A stretch of 34,201 nucleotides of DNA from Gammaproteobacteria bacterium (GTDB lineage: Bacteria; Pseudomonadota; Gammaproteobacteria; UBA1113), in contig JAJNBM010000011.1 of NCBI GenBank assembly GCA_021156165.1, positions 1 to 34,201 on the forward strand, written 5' to 3'. The position numbers were made by a program, and so were the translations under genes. The notes under the pieces are model-generated. The model ran no database searches, had not been told where the DNA came from, and saw nothing but the letters and a program-made list of their open reading frames with translations. This document shows positions 1 through 8,499 of this stretch, one piece after another (position 1 is the first letter of the stretch; every line of letters starts with the position of its first letter).

Positions 1-1
1 C

Positions 2-82
2 AAAGGACAAGCAATTGTGTTAATGATTGTACAAGATTTATGGAATTACCTAATCGGAGCGCTTAAATTTGAACGGAGCTGA
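2..82 (+). CDS. 3' end of an unidentified protein gene (partial)
   Basis: An open frame runs in from the left edge and stops at TGA 80-82, giving a 26-residue tail that begins KGQAIVLMIV and ends ALKFERS. The tail is partly hydrophobic (residues AIVLMIV) and ends in a charged stretch. It is in the same direction as the antiporter gene, whose start lies 7 bases beyond this stop, and the antiporter's likely ribosome site (GGAG at 75-78) lies inside this frame's last codons, which favours a real coupled upstream gene. The fragment is too short to name a family, and it could be a chance open frame. Confidence 0.4.
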   Translation, partial: KGQAIVLMIVQDLWNYLIGALKFERS

Positions 83-89
83 ATAAAGC

Positions 90-1262
90 ATGGACAATAA
101 TATAGTCATTTTCTCAATTTTTTTGATTTTTTCAGGTGCGGCTATGATGGCTACGCTGGCTTTGTATACGCGACAATCTTTATTAATGGTTTACATAGGC
201 CTAGGTATGCTTTTAGGGCCCTGGGGTTTGCGCTTGATGTCTGATCCCGTGTTGATCAAGCAAACGGGCGAGGTAGGAATCGTTTTTCTACTTTTTTTAA
301 TGGGTTTAAATTTATCCTTAGAAGATTTTGTCAAAACATTTCGCAATATGGCCTGGGTGGCTTTGTTGAGTTCCCTTATATTTGCGGCGATTGGTTTTGT
401 GATTGCTTATTATAGTGGCCTTAACAGGACGGAATCTATTGTGGTAGGCGGGGCGATGATGTTTTCCAGTACCATCATAGGCTTGAAATTATTGCCGACG
501 ACGGTATTGCATCACCAACACGTAGGGGAGGTGATGATAGGGGTATTATTATTGCAAGACATCATTGCTATCATTACCTTGCTGATTCTGAAAAGTGTAG
601 GTGTTGGGGGCAGCTTATCGGGTATAGTGATACTTAAAGCCCTAATTGCATTTCCCGTATTGACGCTGGTAGGTTACGTTGCTGAAAAATATCTATTGAG
701 GGTTTTATTGGCGCGTTTTGACTACGTACGTGAATACATTTTTCTGTTGATGTTAGGCTGGTGTTTGGCTTTTGCGCAATTGGCACAGATGTTTAATTTA
801 TCCTATGAAGTGGGTGCTTTTATAGCGGGCATCGTTGTTGCTGCGAGCCCAGTGGCCTTGTATGTGGCAGAAAGTTTAAAACCTTTACGCGATTTTTTCT
901 TAGTGATGTTTTTCTTTTCCGTAGGAGCCGGTTTTAATTGGCACTATGGGATACAACTATTCTGGCCAGCATTGATTTTAGCGGTGGCGATGATGGTGCT
1001 TAAACCGACGGTATTTGCGCTGTTATTGAGAAAAAATGGTGAGCCTAAGGCTATAGCTTGGGAAATCGGTGTGCGTTTAGCACAAAATAGCGAGTTTTCA
1101 TTATTATTAGCGTATTTAGCGCGCAGCAGTGGCTTTATTTCTAAGGAGGCGTCGAACTTAATTCAAAGTGCCACCATCTTAACTTTTTTAGTGGCTTCCT
1201 ATTGGGTGGTGTTAAAATATCCATCGCCATTGGCTTTTAGTACTAGGCTCCGACGAGATTAA
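90..1262 (+). CDS. CPA2-family monovalent cation:proton antiporter (KefB/KefC-like membrane domain only)
   Basis: A polytopic inner-membrane protein of 390 residues with about eleven to twelve hydrophobic segments from residue 5 to 380. Features typical of the CPA2 (Na_H_Exchanger) fold are visible: GLGMLLGPWGL near residue 37, FLLFLMGLNLS near 66, the FSSTIIGLKLLP stretch near 124 and GVLLLQDIIAI near 151. Family members exchange Na+ or K+ for protons. KefB and KefC of E. coli are about 600 residues because they carry a C-terminal nucleotide-binding TrkA-N domain; this protein stops just after the last membrane segment (ends AFSTRLRRD), so it lacks that regulatory domain. GGAG at 75-78 precedes the ATG. 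It ends one base before ampD and is probably co-transcribed with it. The ion carried cannot be told from sequence. Confidence 0.85.
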   Translation: MDNNIVIFSIFLIFSGAAMMATLALYTRQSLLMVYIGLGMLLGPWGLRLMSDPVLIKQTGEVGIVFLLFLMGLNLSLEDFVKTFRNMAWVALLSSLIFAAIGFVIAYYSGLNRTESIVVGGAMMFSSTIIGLKLLPTTVLHHQHVGEVMIGVLLLQDIIAIITLLILKSVGVGGSLSGIVILKALIAFPVLTLVGYVAEKYLLRVLLARFDYVREYIFLLMLGWCLAFAQLAQMFNLSYEVGAFIAGIVVAASPVALYVAESLKPLRDFFLVMFFFSVGAGFNWHYGIQLFWPALILAVAMMVLKPTVFALLLRKNGEPKAIAWEIGVRLAQNSEFSLLLAYLARSSGFISKEASNLIQSATILTFLVASYWVVLKYPSPLAFSTRLRRD

Positions 1263-1263
1263 T

Positions 1264-1824
1264 ATGCATATTGATTTAAAAACAGGTTGGGTTCCCGATA
1301 TACGCACTCTGGCTTCCCCCAATTACAACAGCCGCCCTGCAGGAACAACGGTGGATCTATTGGTTATACATTGTATCAGCCTACCGCCGGGGCGTTATGG
1401 GGAGGGTTATATTGAAAAACTATTCACGAATCAATTACCTGTAGAGGCGCATCCTTATTTCAGGACTATTGCCAACAACCCTGTTTCTGCGCATTTTTTG
1501 ATCGATAGAGAGGGTGTCGTGACACAATTCGTCAGTGTTTACGAACGCGCCTGGCACGCAGGCGTTTCCTCTTTTGAAGGCCAAGGGTCTTGCAATGACT
1601 ATTCTGTGGGAGTGGAATTGGAGGGTTGTGTCACGGATAGCTTTACTTTTGAACAATATAAGGCCTTAGAGGCCCTCAGTATAGCCTTGAAGGGATGTTT
1701 TCCGGCCATTAATTGCGGTAGAATTGTAGGTCATAGTGATATAGCGCCTGGGCGTAAAGATGACCCAGGGCCTTTTTTCGATTGGCAGGAATTTTTCTCT
1801 CTATTAAAGGACGTGGGTTTCTAA
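1264..1824 (+). CDS. ampD: 1,6-anhydro-N-acetylmuramyl-L-alanine amidase AmpD
   Basis: A cytoplasmic zinc amidase that cuts the bond between anhydro-MurNAc and L-Ala of recycled muropeptides, and so controls the inducer level for ampC-type beta-lactamases in species that have AmpR. The 186-residue product matches the usual AmpD length. Zinc ligands expected from the family are present: His36 (VIHCISLP), His157 (GHSDIAPGRKDDPGP) and Asp167, with the catalytic Glu118 in YSVGVELEG. There is no signal peptide, as expected for AmpD rather than periplasmic AmiD. The ATG follows the antiporter stop by one base with no strong ribosome site of its own, so coupling is likely. ampE follows, as in enterobacteria. 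Confidence 0.95.
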   Translation: MHIDLKTGWVPDIRTLASPNYNSRPAGTTVDLLVIHCISLPPGRYGEGYIEKLFTNQLPVEAHPYFRTIANNPVSAHFLIDREGVVTQFVSVYERAWHAGVSSFEGQGSCNDYSVGVELEGCVTDSFTFEQYKALEALSIALKGCFPAINCGRIVGHSDIAPGRKDDPGPFFDWQEFFSLLKDVGF

Positions 1825-1846
1825 TCTTAATGAAAGGATAGTGGAT

Positions 1847-2656
1847 ATGATTATTATTGTAATTTTGCTTTGTTTAGCCTTGAATCGTTTTACGCCTATG
1901 GGTAAATGGGCGCGTCATTACGGCTGGTTAGATCGGTATTTTGAATACCATCATAAATGGTTGGGCGCTACGCCTTTCGGCAAAGGGACATTGGGGTTGC
2001 TGATGGCCTTAGCACCGCCCGTCGTTGCCGTTGCTATTTTACAATGGATACTCATTTATTTTATGTGGGGCATTGCTGCATTTGTATTTGCTGCAGCTGT
2101 TTTGTTGTATGCTTTAGGTGTTATGCCCACCCTCACAGAGGATACTTTGACGCATAAAGCGAACAAAAGCAATACCGTCGAAGATGTGGTGCGTTACGAA
2201 GGTGCCACCGTTGTGGTTGCAAAAGCCAAAGGAAGCGTATTATGGCAGGCACAAACAAATACCTTTGCCGTATTATTTTGGTTTGTATTGTTAGGTCCAG
2301 CCGGGGCAGTGTTATACCGCTTTTCACGCTTGTTGTCTGAACACACTTATGCCGAAGATTCTCTCAAAATACGCGATGCTGCAATTTCTTGGGTGTCGTA
2401 CTTAGATTGGATCCCCGTGCGCTTATTGGGTTTATGTTTTGTATTAGCAGGCCGTTTTGAAAGCACTTTCAAAGTGTGGTGGGGCCAAATTACAACCACA
2501 CCTAAAAACAATGAGACGTATTTAGATGCTTGCAGCCATGCCGCATTGGAAAGTGGTCATGAAACTCCCCAGCGACAATGGGCTTTGTATCAACGGGCTT
2601 TGCTTATATTTTTAATCATATTGTCATTATTAGCGCTGGCGGCATGGTCGCATTAG
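1847..2656 (+). CDS. ampE: AmpE-like inner-membrane protein
   Basis: An integral membrane protein of 269 residues with hydrophobic segments near residues 1-12, 45-70, 72-93, 140-160, 190-205 and 250-265. The family hallmark LDWIPVRLLGLCFVLAG near residue 185 and the RHYGWLDRYFEYH stretch near the N terminus match AmpE, described as a regulatory signalling modulator in ampD-ampE operons; its biochemical role is unclear. I chose ATG 1847 rather than GTG 1841 because the AAGGA at 1834-1838 leaves a good 8-base spacer to the ATG and only 2 bases to the GTG. It lies 22 bases after ampD. In E. coli a regulator gene (pdhR) lies between this pair and aceE; here aceE follows directly. Confidence 0.88.
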   Translation: MIIIVILLCLALNRFTPMGKWARHYGWLDRYFEYHHKWLGATPFGKGTLGLLMALAPPVVAVAILQWILIYFMWGIAAFVFAAAVLLYALGVMPTLTEDTLTHKANKSNTVEDVVRYEGATVVVAKAKGSVLWQAQTNTFAVLFWFVLLGPAGAVLYRFSRLLSEHTYAEDSLKIRDAAISWVSYLDWIPVRLLGLCFVLAGRFESTFKVWWGQITTTPKNNETYLDACSHAALESGHETPQRQWALYQRALLIFLIILSLLALAAWSH

Positions 2657-2672
2657 CATTAATAATAATATT

Positions 2673-2697
2673 GTAGGGACAGGCCTAGTGTCTGCCT
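2673..2697 (+). repeat. degenerate REP-like hairpin in the ampE-aceE gap
   Basis: GTAG at 2673-2676 is followed by GGACAGGC, a short loop and GTCTGCC. This aligns with the 5' half of the paired repeats at 8500 and 27354 (GTAG, GGGCAGGC, loop, GCCTGCCC) with several substitutions that keep the stem. It fills about half of the 55-base space between ampE and aceE and ends just before the aceE ribosome site (GAGGG near 2704). Confidence 0.55.
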
Positions 2698-2711
2698 TAA
2701 GAAGAGGGTAA

Positions 2712-5372
2712 ATGAAAAAAAGTTTAATTGATGTAGATCCTACAGAAACACAGGAGTGGGTCGATGCATTGGATTCTTTAATCCGAGAGGAAGGGGTTGA
2801 GCGTGCTGATTTTATCCTAACGCGGGTATTAGACAAAGCGCGGCGTTTGGGCGTGAATGCACCTTTAACGACTACAGATTATGTCAATACGATAGCCTTA
2901 GCAGATGAAGCAGCTTATCCAGGCGATCTTGCTCTGGAAGAACGCATTGATGCTTTTCTGCGTTGGAATGCAATGGCTATGGTCGTGCGCGCTTCGCATA
3001 CGGCGCCGGAAGTACAAGGGCATATTTCAACGTTTGCTTCTTCGGCTATATTGTACGAAGTGGGTTTACTGCACTTTTTTCACGGCGCAGACGATGCTTC
3101 ACATGGCGATTGCGTGTATGTGCAGGGTCACTCTTCACCCGGTTTGTATTCTTTTGCTTATTTGATGGGCCGTTTGTCGGCTAAACAACTCGATCATTTT
3201 CGACGAGAGATTGGCGGAGAAGGAATTTCTTCTTATCCCCACCCCTGGTTAATGCCAGATTTTTGGCAATTTCCAACGGTTTCGATGGGTTTGGGTTCCA
3301 TACAAGCCATCTATCAAGCACGCTTTTTGAAGTATTTACAGCACCGCGGTTTGCAAGATACGAACAGCCGCAAGGTATGGGTATTTTGTGGCGATGGTGA
3401 AATGGATGAACCCGAATCGGTAGGCGCATTGCATATCGCCCAAAAGGAACAACTGGATAATCTTATTTTTGTGATCAACTGTAATCTGCAGCGCTTAGAT
3501 GGTCCCGTGCGCGGCAATGGTAAAATTATCCAGGAATTAGAAAGTCATTTTCGCGGCGTAGGCTTTAATGTGATTAAAGTCATTTGGGGCAGCGAGTGGG
3601 ATGAATTATTTGCGCGTGATAGCGAAGGCTTATTGCGTCAGCGTATGATGGATATGGTGGATGGCGATTACCAATTGTTTCAAGCCAAAAATGGTGGGGT
3701 GGCGCGAGAAGTGTTGTTTGGTAGCGATCCGCGCTTATTGGCCATGGTAGAACATTTATCCGATGAAGCTCTTTTTGAAATGCGCTATGGTGGTTTGGAT
3801 CGCAAAAAAGTGTATGCGGCCTATCAACAAGCGGTGAATTTAAACAATGGTCGTCCTACGGTTATCTTAGCGAAAAGCGTTAAAGGATACGGCATAGGTC
3901 CGGTAGGACAAGGGCAGAATACGGCGCACAATCAGAAAAAATTGTCTTTAGAAGATGTCACGTATATGCGCGATCGTTTTAAGATCCCATTACAGGACAA
4001 AGCGCTAGAAGAAGTATCTTATGTGCAGTTTGCTAAAGGTTCTGCTGAACTTGAATATTTACAACAAAAACGCAAAGCCTTAGGTGGAGATTTTCCTAAG
4101 CGCAAACAAACAGAAGACCGTTTAACTTTACCTGATGAATCGCTGTGGCAGCCGCATTGGCAGGGGAGTCACGATAGAGAATATTCTACCACTATGGCTT
4201 TTGTGCGCATCTTAAGTAGTTTGCTAAAAGATAAAGGAATCAAAGATAGAATAGTGCCTATCGTTCCGGATGAATCGCGTACCTTTGGTATGGAAGGTTT
4301 GTTTCGTCAGCTGGGTATTTATTCCGTAGATGGCCAACAGTATAAACCGGTGGATGCGGGCGAATTGATGTATTACAAAGAAGACATCAAAGGACAATTT
4401 TTAGAAGAAGGTATCACCGAAGCAGGCGCATTTTCTTCCTGGTTGGCCGCAGCTACGTCCTATAATACCAATCAATTGGCCATGTTGCCGTTCTACATTT
4501 ATTATTCCATGTTTGGTTTTCAGCGTATTGCCGATTTAGCCTGGGCAGCAGGGGATCAAAAAGCGCGTGGTTTTTTAATAGGCGCGACTGCGGGGCGTAC
4601 TACTTTATCCGGTGAAGGCTTGCAACACCAAGATGGCCATAGTCATGTGATGGCAGGTTTAGTGCCCAATTGCATCAGCTATGATCCCACTTTTCATTAT
4701 GAGTTAGCCGTCATTATTGAAGAAGGGATGCGTCGTATGTATGGTGTTGGTGAGGATATTTATTATTACATCACGGTAATGAACGAAAATTACCTGCATC
4801 CCGCCATGCCGGAAGGGGCGCGTGAGGGGATACTACGCGGTTTATATTGTTTAGACAAAGCGGCGGTAACAGAAAAACCTACAATACAATTATTAGGTTC
4901 CGGTACCATTTTGCGGGAAGTAATCGCAGCTAAATCCTTATTGCAAGAGTATGGTGTAGAAGCAGAAGTGTGGAGTGCTACCAGCTTTAATGAATTGTAT
5001 AGAGAAGCATGGGCTATAGAACGTGACAATCGCTTGCATCCTGGAGCATCCCCCAAAGTGCCTTATGTCACCCAGTGCTTGGCACCTACAAAAGGCCCTA
5101 TTTTAGCAGTAACCGACTATGTGCGGGCTTATGCCGAACCCATACGCGCTTATTTAGGCGATCGTTCTTATACGACATTGGGTACGGACGGTTTTGGTCG
5201 CAGCGATACGCGACGCGCTTTGCGTCAATTCTTTGAAGTGGATAGCAATGCCATTGCTTATGCCAGCTTAAAGGCATTGTACGATGAAAAAGCGATTGAA
5301 CTAACCGTGCTGCAAAAGGCGATGAAAGATTTAGGTATTCATTCCAATAAAGAAAATCCTGTAAAGTGTTAA
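2712..5372 (+). CDS. aceE: Pyruvate dehydrogenase E1 component (homodimeric type)
   Basis: The thiamine-diphosphate enzyme that decarboxylates pyruvate and reductively acetylates the lipoyl group of E2. The 886-residue length equals that of the E. coli protein. The ThDP/Mg motif is clear: Gly227-Asp228-Gly229 (GDGEMDEPES) running to Asn256-Cys-Asn258. Further E1-specific blocks include HFFHGADDASHGDCVYVQGH near residue 117, GYGIGPVGQGQNTAHNQKK near 393, and the transketolase-type pyrimidine domain with GMEGLFRQLGIYS near 525 and GRTTLSGEGLQHQDGHSH near 630. A GAGGG ribosome site stands just before the ATG. The E2 gene follows by 14 bases. No pdhR-type regulator is adjacent. Confidence 0.98.
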   Translation: MKKSLIDVDPTETQEWVDALDSLIREEGVERADFILTRVLDKARRLGVNAPLTTTDYVNTIALADEAAYPGDLALEERIDAFLRWNAMAMVVRASHTAPEVQGHISTFASSAILYEVGLLHFFHGADDASHGDCVYVQGHSSPGLYSFAYLMGRLSAKQLDHFRREIGGEGISSYPHPWLMPDFWQFPTVSMGLGSIQAIYQARFLKYLQHRGLQDTNSRKVWVFCGDGEMDEPESVGALHIAQKEQLDNLIFVINCNLQRLDGPVRGNGKIIQELESHFRGVGFNVIKVIWGSEWDELFARDSEGLLRQRMMDMVDGDYQLFQAKNGGVAREVLFGSDPRLLAMVEHLSDEALFEMRYGGLDRKKVYAAYQQAVNLNNGRPTVILAKSVKGYGIGPVGQGQNTAHNQKKLSLEDVTYMRDRFKIPLQDKALEEVSYVQFAKGSAELEYLQQKRKALGGDFPKRKQTEDRLTLPDESLWQPHWQGSHDREYSTTMAFVRILSSLLKDKGIKDRIVPIVPDESRTFGMEGLFRQLGIYSVDGQQYKPVDAGELMYYKEDIKGQFLEEGITEAGAFSSWLAAATSYNTNQLAMLPFYIYYSMFGFQRIADLAWAAGDQKARGFLIGATAGRTTLSGEGLQHQDGHSHVMAGLVPNCISYDPTFHYELAVIIEEGMRRMYGVGEDIYYYITVMNENYLHPAMPEGAREGILRGLYCLDKAAVTEKPTIQLLGSGTILREVIAAKSLLQEYGVEAEVWSATSFNELYREAWAIERDNRLHPGASPKVPYVTQCLAPTKGPILAVTDYVRAYAEPIRAYLGDRSYTTLGTDGFGRSDTRRALRQFFEVDSNAIAYASLKALYDEKAIELTVLQKAMKDLGIHSNKENPVKC

Positions 5373-5386
5373 GAGGTTATATATAG

Positions 5387-6628
5387 ATGTCAAACGTAAT
5401 TGAAGTAAAAGTTCCGGACATTGGGCAGAGTGAGGCGGTTGATGTCATCGAAGTATGTGTGAAAGCAGGCGATACACTCGCTGTAGACGATGCGATTATT
5501 ACCTTAGAATCTGATAAAGCCAGTATGGATGTCCCCAGTCCCTATGCAGGCGTGGTAGAAAGTGTCAGAGTTAAAGTGGGCGATAAGGTAACCGAAGGCA
5601 ACGTTATTTTAATATTAAAGACGGAAGCCAGTATAGAAAAACCTGTAAAAGAAGAAAAAGTCATTGAAAAAAAAGAACCTGAAGTAAAAACGACGCCTGT
5701 CGCTGTTGCGGTTAAAGAAACAGCGCAACCCACTATTCCCGATAATCTACACGCAGGGCCTGCGGTCAGACGATTGGCACGTGAGTTGGATTTAGATTTA
5801 AGGCAAATTCCCGCCACCGGACCTAAGGGGCGCATTTCCAAAGAAGATGTTAAAAACTATGTGCAAGCGCGCATGCAAGGTGGCGGTGGTGGCTTTGCCC
5901 TTCCAGCGGCACCGCAAATTGATTTTGCACAATTTGGCGCTATTACCATAGAGCCTTTATCTAAAATTAAAAAATTATCCGGCGCCAATTTACACCGCAA
6001 TTGGGTCACTATTCCACATGTGACTCAATTCGATGAAGCCGATATCACAAATTTAGAAGCGTTTAGGGTGGAGCATAAAGCTGAAGTAGAAAAACAAGGC
6101 TTTAAGCTAACCCCCTTGGTATTTATTATGAAAGCCGTTGCGGCAGCGTTGAAAAAAATGCCGCAGTTTAATGCTTCTTTGTCTGCCGATGGTGCATCTA
6201 TCGTGTTGAAACACTATGTACATCTGGGCGTGGCTGTGGACACACCCAATGGTTTAGTGGTGCCAGTGGTGCGCGATGTGGATACAAAATCTGTGTTGGA
6301 ACTGGCTGCAGAATTGGCCAGCATCAGCGAGCGTGCCCGTAATAAAGCTTTGAAAACGCCTGAATTGCAAGGCAGTTCATTTAGCATCTCTAGCTTGGGC
6401 GGCATCGGTGGTACGGCTTTTACGCCCATCATCAATGCACCCGATGTGGCGATTTTAGGTGTATCTAAGGCAAGTTATAAACCAGTGTACGCTAAAGGTA
6501 GCTTTGTGCCCCGTTTGATGCTGCCCTTGTCCTTATCTTACGATCATCGCGTCATTGACGGTGCCGACGGGGCGCGTTTTTGTAGACAGTTGGTGGAATA
6601 TATAGAAGGTGTTCCACTTACATTTTAG
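5387..6628 (+). CDS. aceF: Pyruvate dehydrogenase E2 component, dihydrolipoyl acetyltransferase (one lipoyl domain)
   Basis: The core of the pyruvate dehydrogenase complex, passing acetyl groups from E1 to CoA. In order: one lipoyl domain (residues 3-78, lipoyl-lysine Lys44 in LESDKASMDV), a charged Lys/Glu/Val/Pro linker (about 83-115), the peripheral-subunit-binding domain (about 119-157, AGPAVRRLARELDLD then GPKGRISKEDV), a Gly-rich hinge, and the catalytic domain (about 180-413) with the active-site motif DHRVIDGADGARF (His387, Asp391). The total of 413 residues is far shorter than E. coli AceF (630, three lipoyl domains), so this is a one-lipoyl variant and not a truncation, since all domains are complete. 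GAGG at 5373-5376 precedes the ATG. Confidence 0.97.
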   Translation: MSNVIEVKVPDIGQSEAVDVIEVCVKAGDTLAVDDAIITLESDKASMDVPSPYAGVVESVRVKVGDKVTEGNVILILKTEASIEKPVKEEKVIEKKEPEVKTTPVAVAVKETAQPTIPDNLHAGPAVRRLARELDLDLRQIPATGPKGRISKEDVKNYVQARMQGGGGGFALPAAPQIDFAQFGAITIEPLSKIKKLSGANLHRNWVTIPHVTQFDEADITNLEAFRVEHKAEVEKQGFKLTPLVFIMKAVAAALKKMPQFNASLSADGASIVLKHYVHLGVAVDTPNGLVVPVVRDVDTKSVLELAAELASISERARNKALKTPELQGSSFSISSLGGIGGTAFTPIINAPDVAILGVSKASYKPVYAKGSFVPRLMLPLSLSYDHRVIDGADGARFCRQLVEYIEGVPLTF

Positions 6629-6792
6629 GGTATGAAGTATGAATTATGTATCATGTGGATATATAGGCGGTGTGAATTATAAAATTGCACGGTGAGTGAT
6701 TTGGCGCGGAGCTCGTCCTTGCGAACCAGCGAGTAGCTGATCTGTAATAGAGACTGTGCGTGGTGACATTTATGAAATAGTTGAATTGCATT

Positions 6793-6852
6793 GAACTCGA
6801 CGCACGCAGTGCGCCCGAAGGGCGAAGCATGAACGAAGTGAGGGCGGAGTCC
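6793..6852. repeat. imperfect inverted-repeat, GC-rich intergenic element
   Basis: The stretch begins GAACTCGACGCACG and ends GGGCGGAGTCC, so its ends are roughly inverted copies (GGACTCCG against GAACTCGA). Inside sits a tight hairpin at 6812-6824, CGCCC-GAA-GGGCG. Such GC-rich inverted stretches in an AT-rich gap look like a decayed palindromic repeat. There is no second copy in the window, so the family is unproven. Confidence 0.35.
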
Positions 6853-6940
6853 ATCTAGGGATCTTTCATAATGAAAATGAGCATCATGTACGATGAGATT
6901 TGTAAAGAACTATGGTATTGATAAATCCAGTATTTTAACC

Positions 6941-6988
6941 CCTGGATTGCCACGGTCACTCGCTGGCGCTCGTAACCTCGCAATGACG
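6941..6988. repeat. palindromic dispersed-repeat-like element (CCTGGATTGCCACG ... CCTCGCAATGACG type)
   Basis: The left part reads CCTGGATTGCCACGG and the right part CCTCGCAATGACG, around an imperfect palindrome (GGTCACTCGC / GCTCGTAACC, 7 of 10 paired) centred near 6965. Short palindromes ending in CTCGCAATGACG are common as dispersed intergenic repeats in Rickettsia-like and other intracellular bacterial genomes, as I recall them. Only one copy is present here. Confidence 0.45.
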
Positions 6989-7061
6989 AAGTTCACGGCT
7001 GTGTGCAAAATGTGATGAATGCATAGCAGTTATAGATATTAATATAAATTTGAGGATAACA

Positions 7062-8492
7062 ATGAGTACAGAAAACAAATTACATTTTCCTTTAGTCGTG
7101 ATTGGCAGCGGCCCGGGCGGTTACACGGCAGCATTCAGAGCGGCCGATCTTGGGTTAAAAGTATTGTTAATTGAACAATACGCGGCGATAGGTGGGGTAT
7201 GTTTAAACGTAGGGTGTATTCCTTCTAAAGCCTTGTTGCACAGTGCTAAAGTCATAGACGAAGCACACGATATTAAATCTTGGGGTATAGAATTTGCGGC
7301 CCCTACAGTGAATACGCAAGCTTTAAAGGCAGCTAAAGATAAAGTCGTAGGCCGTTTAACGGGTGGTTTAAAAGCACTGGCTAAACAGCGCGGCGTGACG
7401 ATACTGCAAGGTGTGGCGCAATTTGAAAATGACAAAACGATTATCGCCACTGCTGCAGAAGGTAAGCAAACGGTACAATTTGATAACGTCATCATTGCGG
7501 CGGGTTCTAGACCGGTAAAATTGCCTTTCTTACCTGATGATCCTCGTATCATCGATTCGACCGGCGCTTTGGAATTAGCCAAAGTGGATGGGAACATGTT
7601 AGTGATAGGCGGTGGCATCATCGGCTTGGAAATGGCGACGGTATATCGCGCCTTAGGGTGTAAGATCACTGTAGTGGAATTAATGGATGGCTTAATGCCA
7701 GGCGCAGACAGAGATTTAATTAAACCCTTCCATAAATTTGTTGCCAAACAGTATGAACAGATTTTATTAAAAACAAAAGTAACTAAAGTAGACGCTAAAA
7801 AAGATGGCTTGTGGGTCACTTTCGAAGGGGAAGGTGCGCCCAGTGAGCCGCAACGTTTTGATCAAATCTTATCTGCGGTAGGTCGCCGATCCAACAGCGA
7901 TCGTTTAGGCTTAGATAAAACGAGCATTAAAGTAAATGATCGAGGTTTTATAGAAGTAGATAGGCAAATGAAAACCAATGTGGCGAACATTTACGCTATA
8001 GGGGATATCGTCGGTCAACCTATGTTGGCGCATAAAGCAGTTGCCGAAGCGCGTGTGGCAGCAGAAGTAATCTCTGGTTTAAAACATTATTTTACGCCAG
8101 CGTGTATTCCTTCGGTGGCGTACACCGATCCCGAAGTAGCCTGGACAGGTGTTACCGAAGAACAAGCCAAAGCACAAGGTCTAAATTATGGTACGGCTAC
8201 TTTCCCGTGGATGGCGAGTGGGCGTGCCTTGAGCATGGGGCGCGATGAAGGCTTAACGAAATTGATTGTCGATAAGGACAATCATCATGTGATTGGTGCC
8301 GGTATTGTAGGTCCGAATGCGGGCGAATTGATTGGCGAGTTGTGTTTGGCTATAGAGATGGGTGCGGATGTAGAAGATATCGCTTTAACCATACACCCAC
8401 ACCCCACTTTATCCGAAAGTGTCGCTATGGCGGCTGAAATTTTCGAAGGCACCGTGACGGACTTATATATGCCTAAGAAGAAGAAAGAGTAG
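7062..8492 (+). CDS. lpdA: Dihydrolipoyl dehydrogenase (E3)
   Basis: The FAD/NAD disulfide oxidoreductase that re-oxidises dihydrolipoyl groups of the pyruvate and 2-oxoglutarate dehydrogenase complexes. Seen: the FAD-binding GSGPGGYTAAFRAADLG (residues 15-31), the redox-active pair Cys47 and Cys52 (GGVCLNVGCIPSK), the NAD-binding GGGIIGLEMATVYRALG near 184, the second FAD motif YAIGDIVGQPMLAHKA near 308, and the C-terminal dimer-active-site HPHPTLSES. ATG 7062 is chosen over an in-frame TTG at 7050 because GAGG at 7052-7055 sits 6 bases before the ATG. The product has 476 residues, the usual length. A paired REP-like repeat follows the stop by 7 bases. Confidence 0.97.
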   Translation: MSTENKLHFPLVVIGSGPGGYTAAFRAADLGLKVLLIEQYAAIGGVCLNVGCIPSKALLHSAKVIDEAHDIKSWGIEFAAPTVNTQALKAAKDKVVGRLTGGLKALAKQRGVTILQGVAQFENDKTIIATAAEGKQTVQFDNVIIAAGSRPVKLPFLPDDPRIIDSTGALELAKVDGNMLVIGGGIIGLEMATVYRALGCKITVVELMDGLMPGADRDLIKPFHKFVAKQYEQILLKTKVTKVDAKKDGLWVTFEGEGAPSEPQRFDQILSAVGRRSNSDRLGLDKTSIKVNDRGFIEVDRQMKTNVANIYAIGDIVGQPMLAHKAVAEARVAAEVISGLKHYFTPACIPSVAYTDPEVAWTGVTEEQAKAQGLNYGTATFPWMASGRALSMGRDEGLTKLIVDKDNHHVIGAGIVGPNAGELIGELCLAIEMGADVEDIALTIHPHPTLSESVAMAAEIFEGTVTDLYMPKKKKE

Positions 8493-8499
8493 GATCCTA

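Larger units (their letters stand above)
6629..7061. other. 433-base gap between aceF and lpdA, no gene seen
   Basis: No convincing open frame on either strand. It holds two repeat-like, hairpin-forming stretches (about 6793-6852 and 6941-6988, listed separately), with AT-rich DNA on both sides. A short run rich in ATAATA/TATTAATATAAATT at about 7034-7049 lies directly before the lpdA ribosome site. lpdA probably needs its own promoter, but I could not pick a clear -35/-10 pair. Confidence 0.6.

Noticed and set aside
1841..1846. GTG start for ampE
   Set aside because: Only 2 bases from the AAGGA ribosome site; ATG 1847 has an 8-base spacer.
7050..7061. TTG start adding four residues to lpdA
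   Set aside because: GAGG at 7052-7055 lies inside this extension and is well spaced to ATG 7062.
7121..7819. A 232-codon open frame on the minus strand across lpdA
   Set aside because: It is the antisense shadow of lpdA, whose motifs are all present in the + frame; the minus product shows no recognisable domain.
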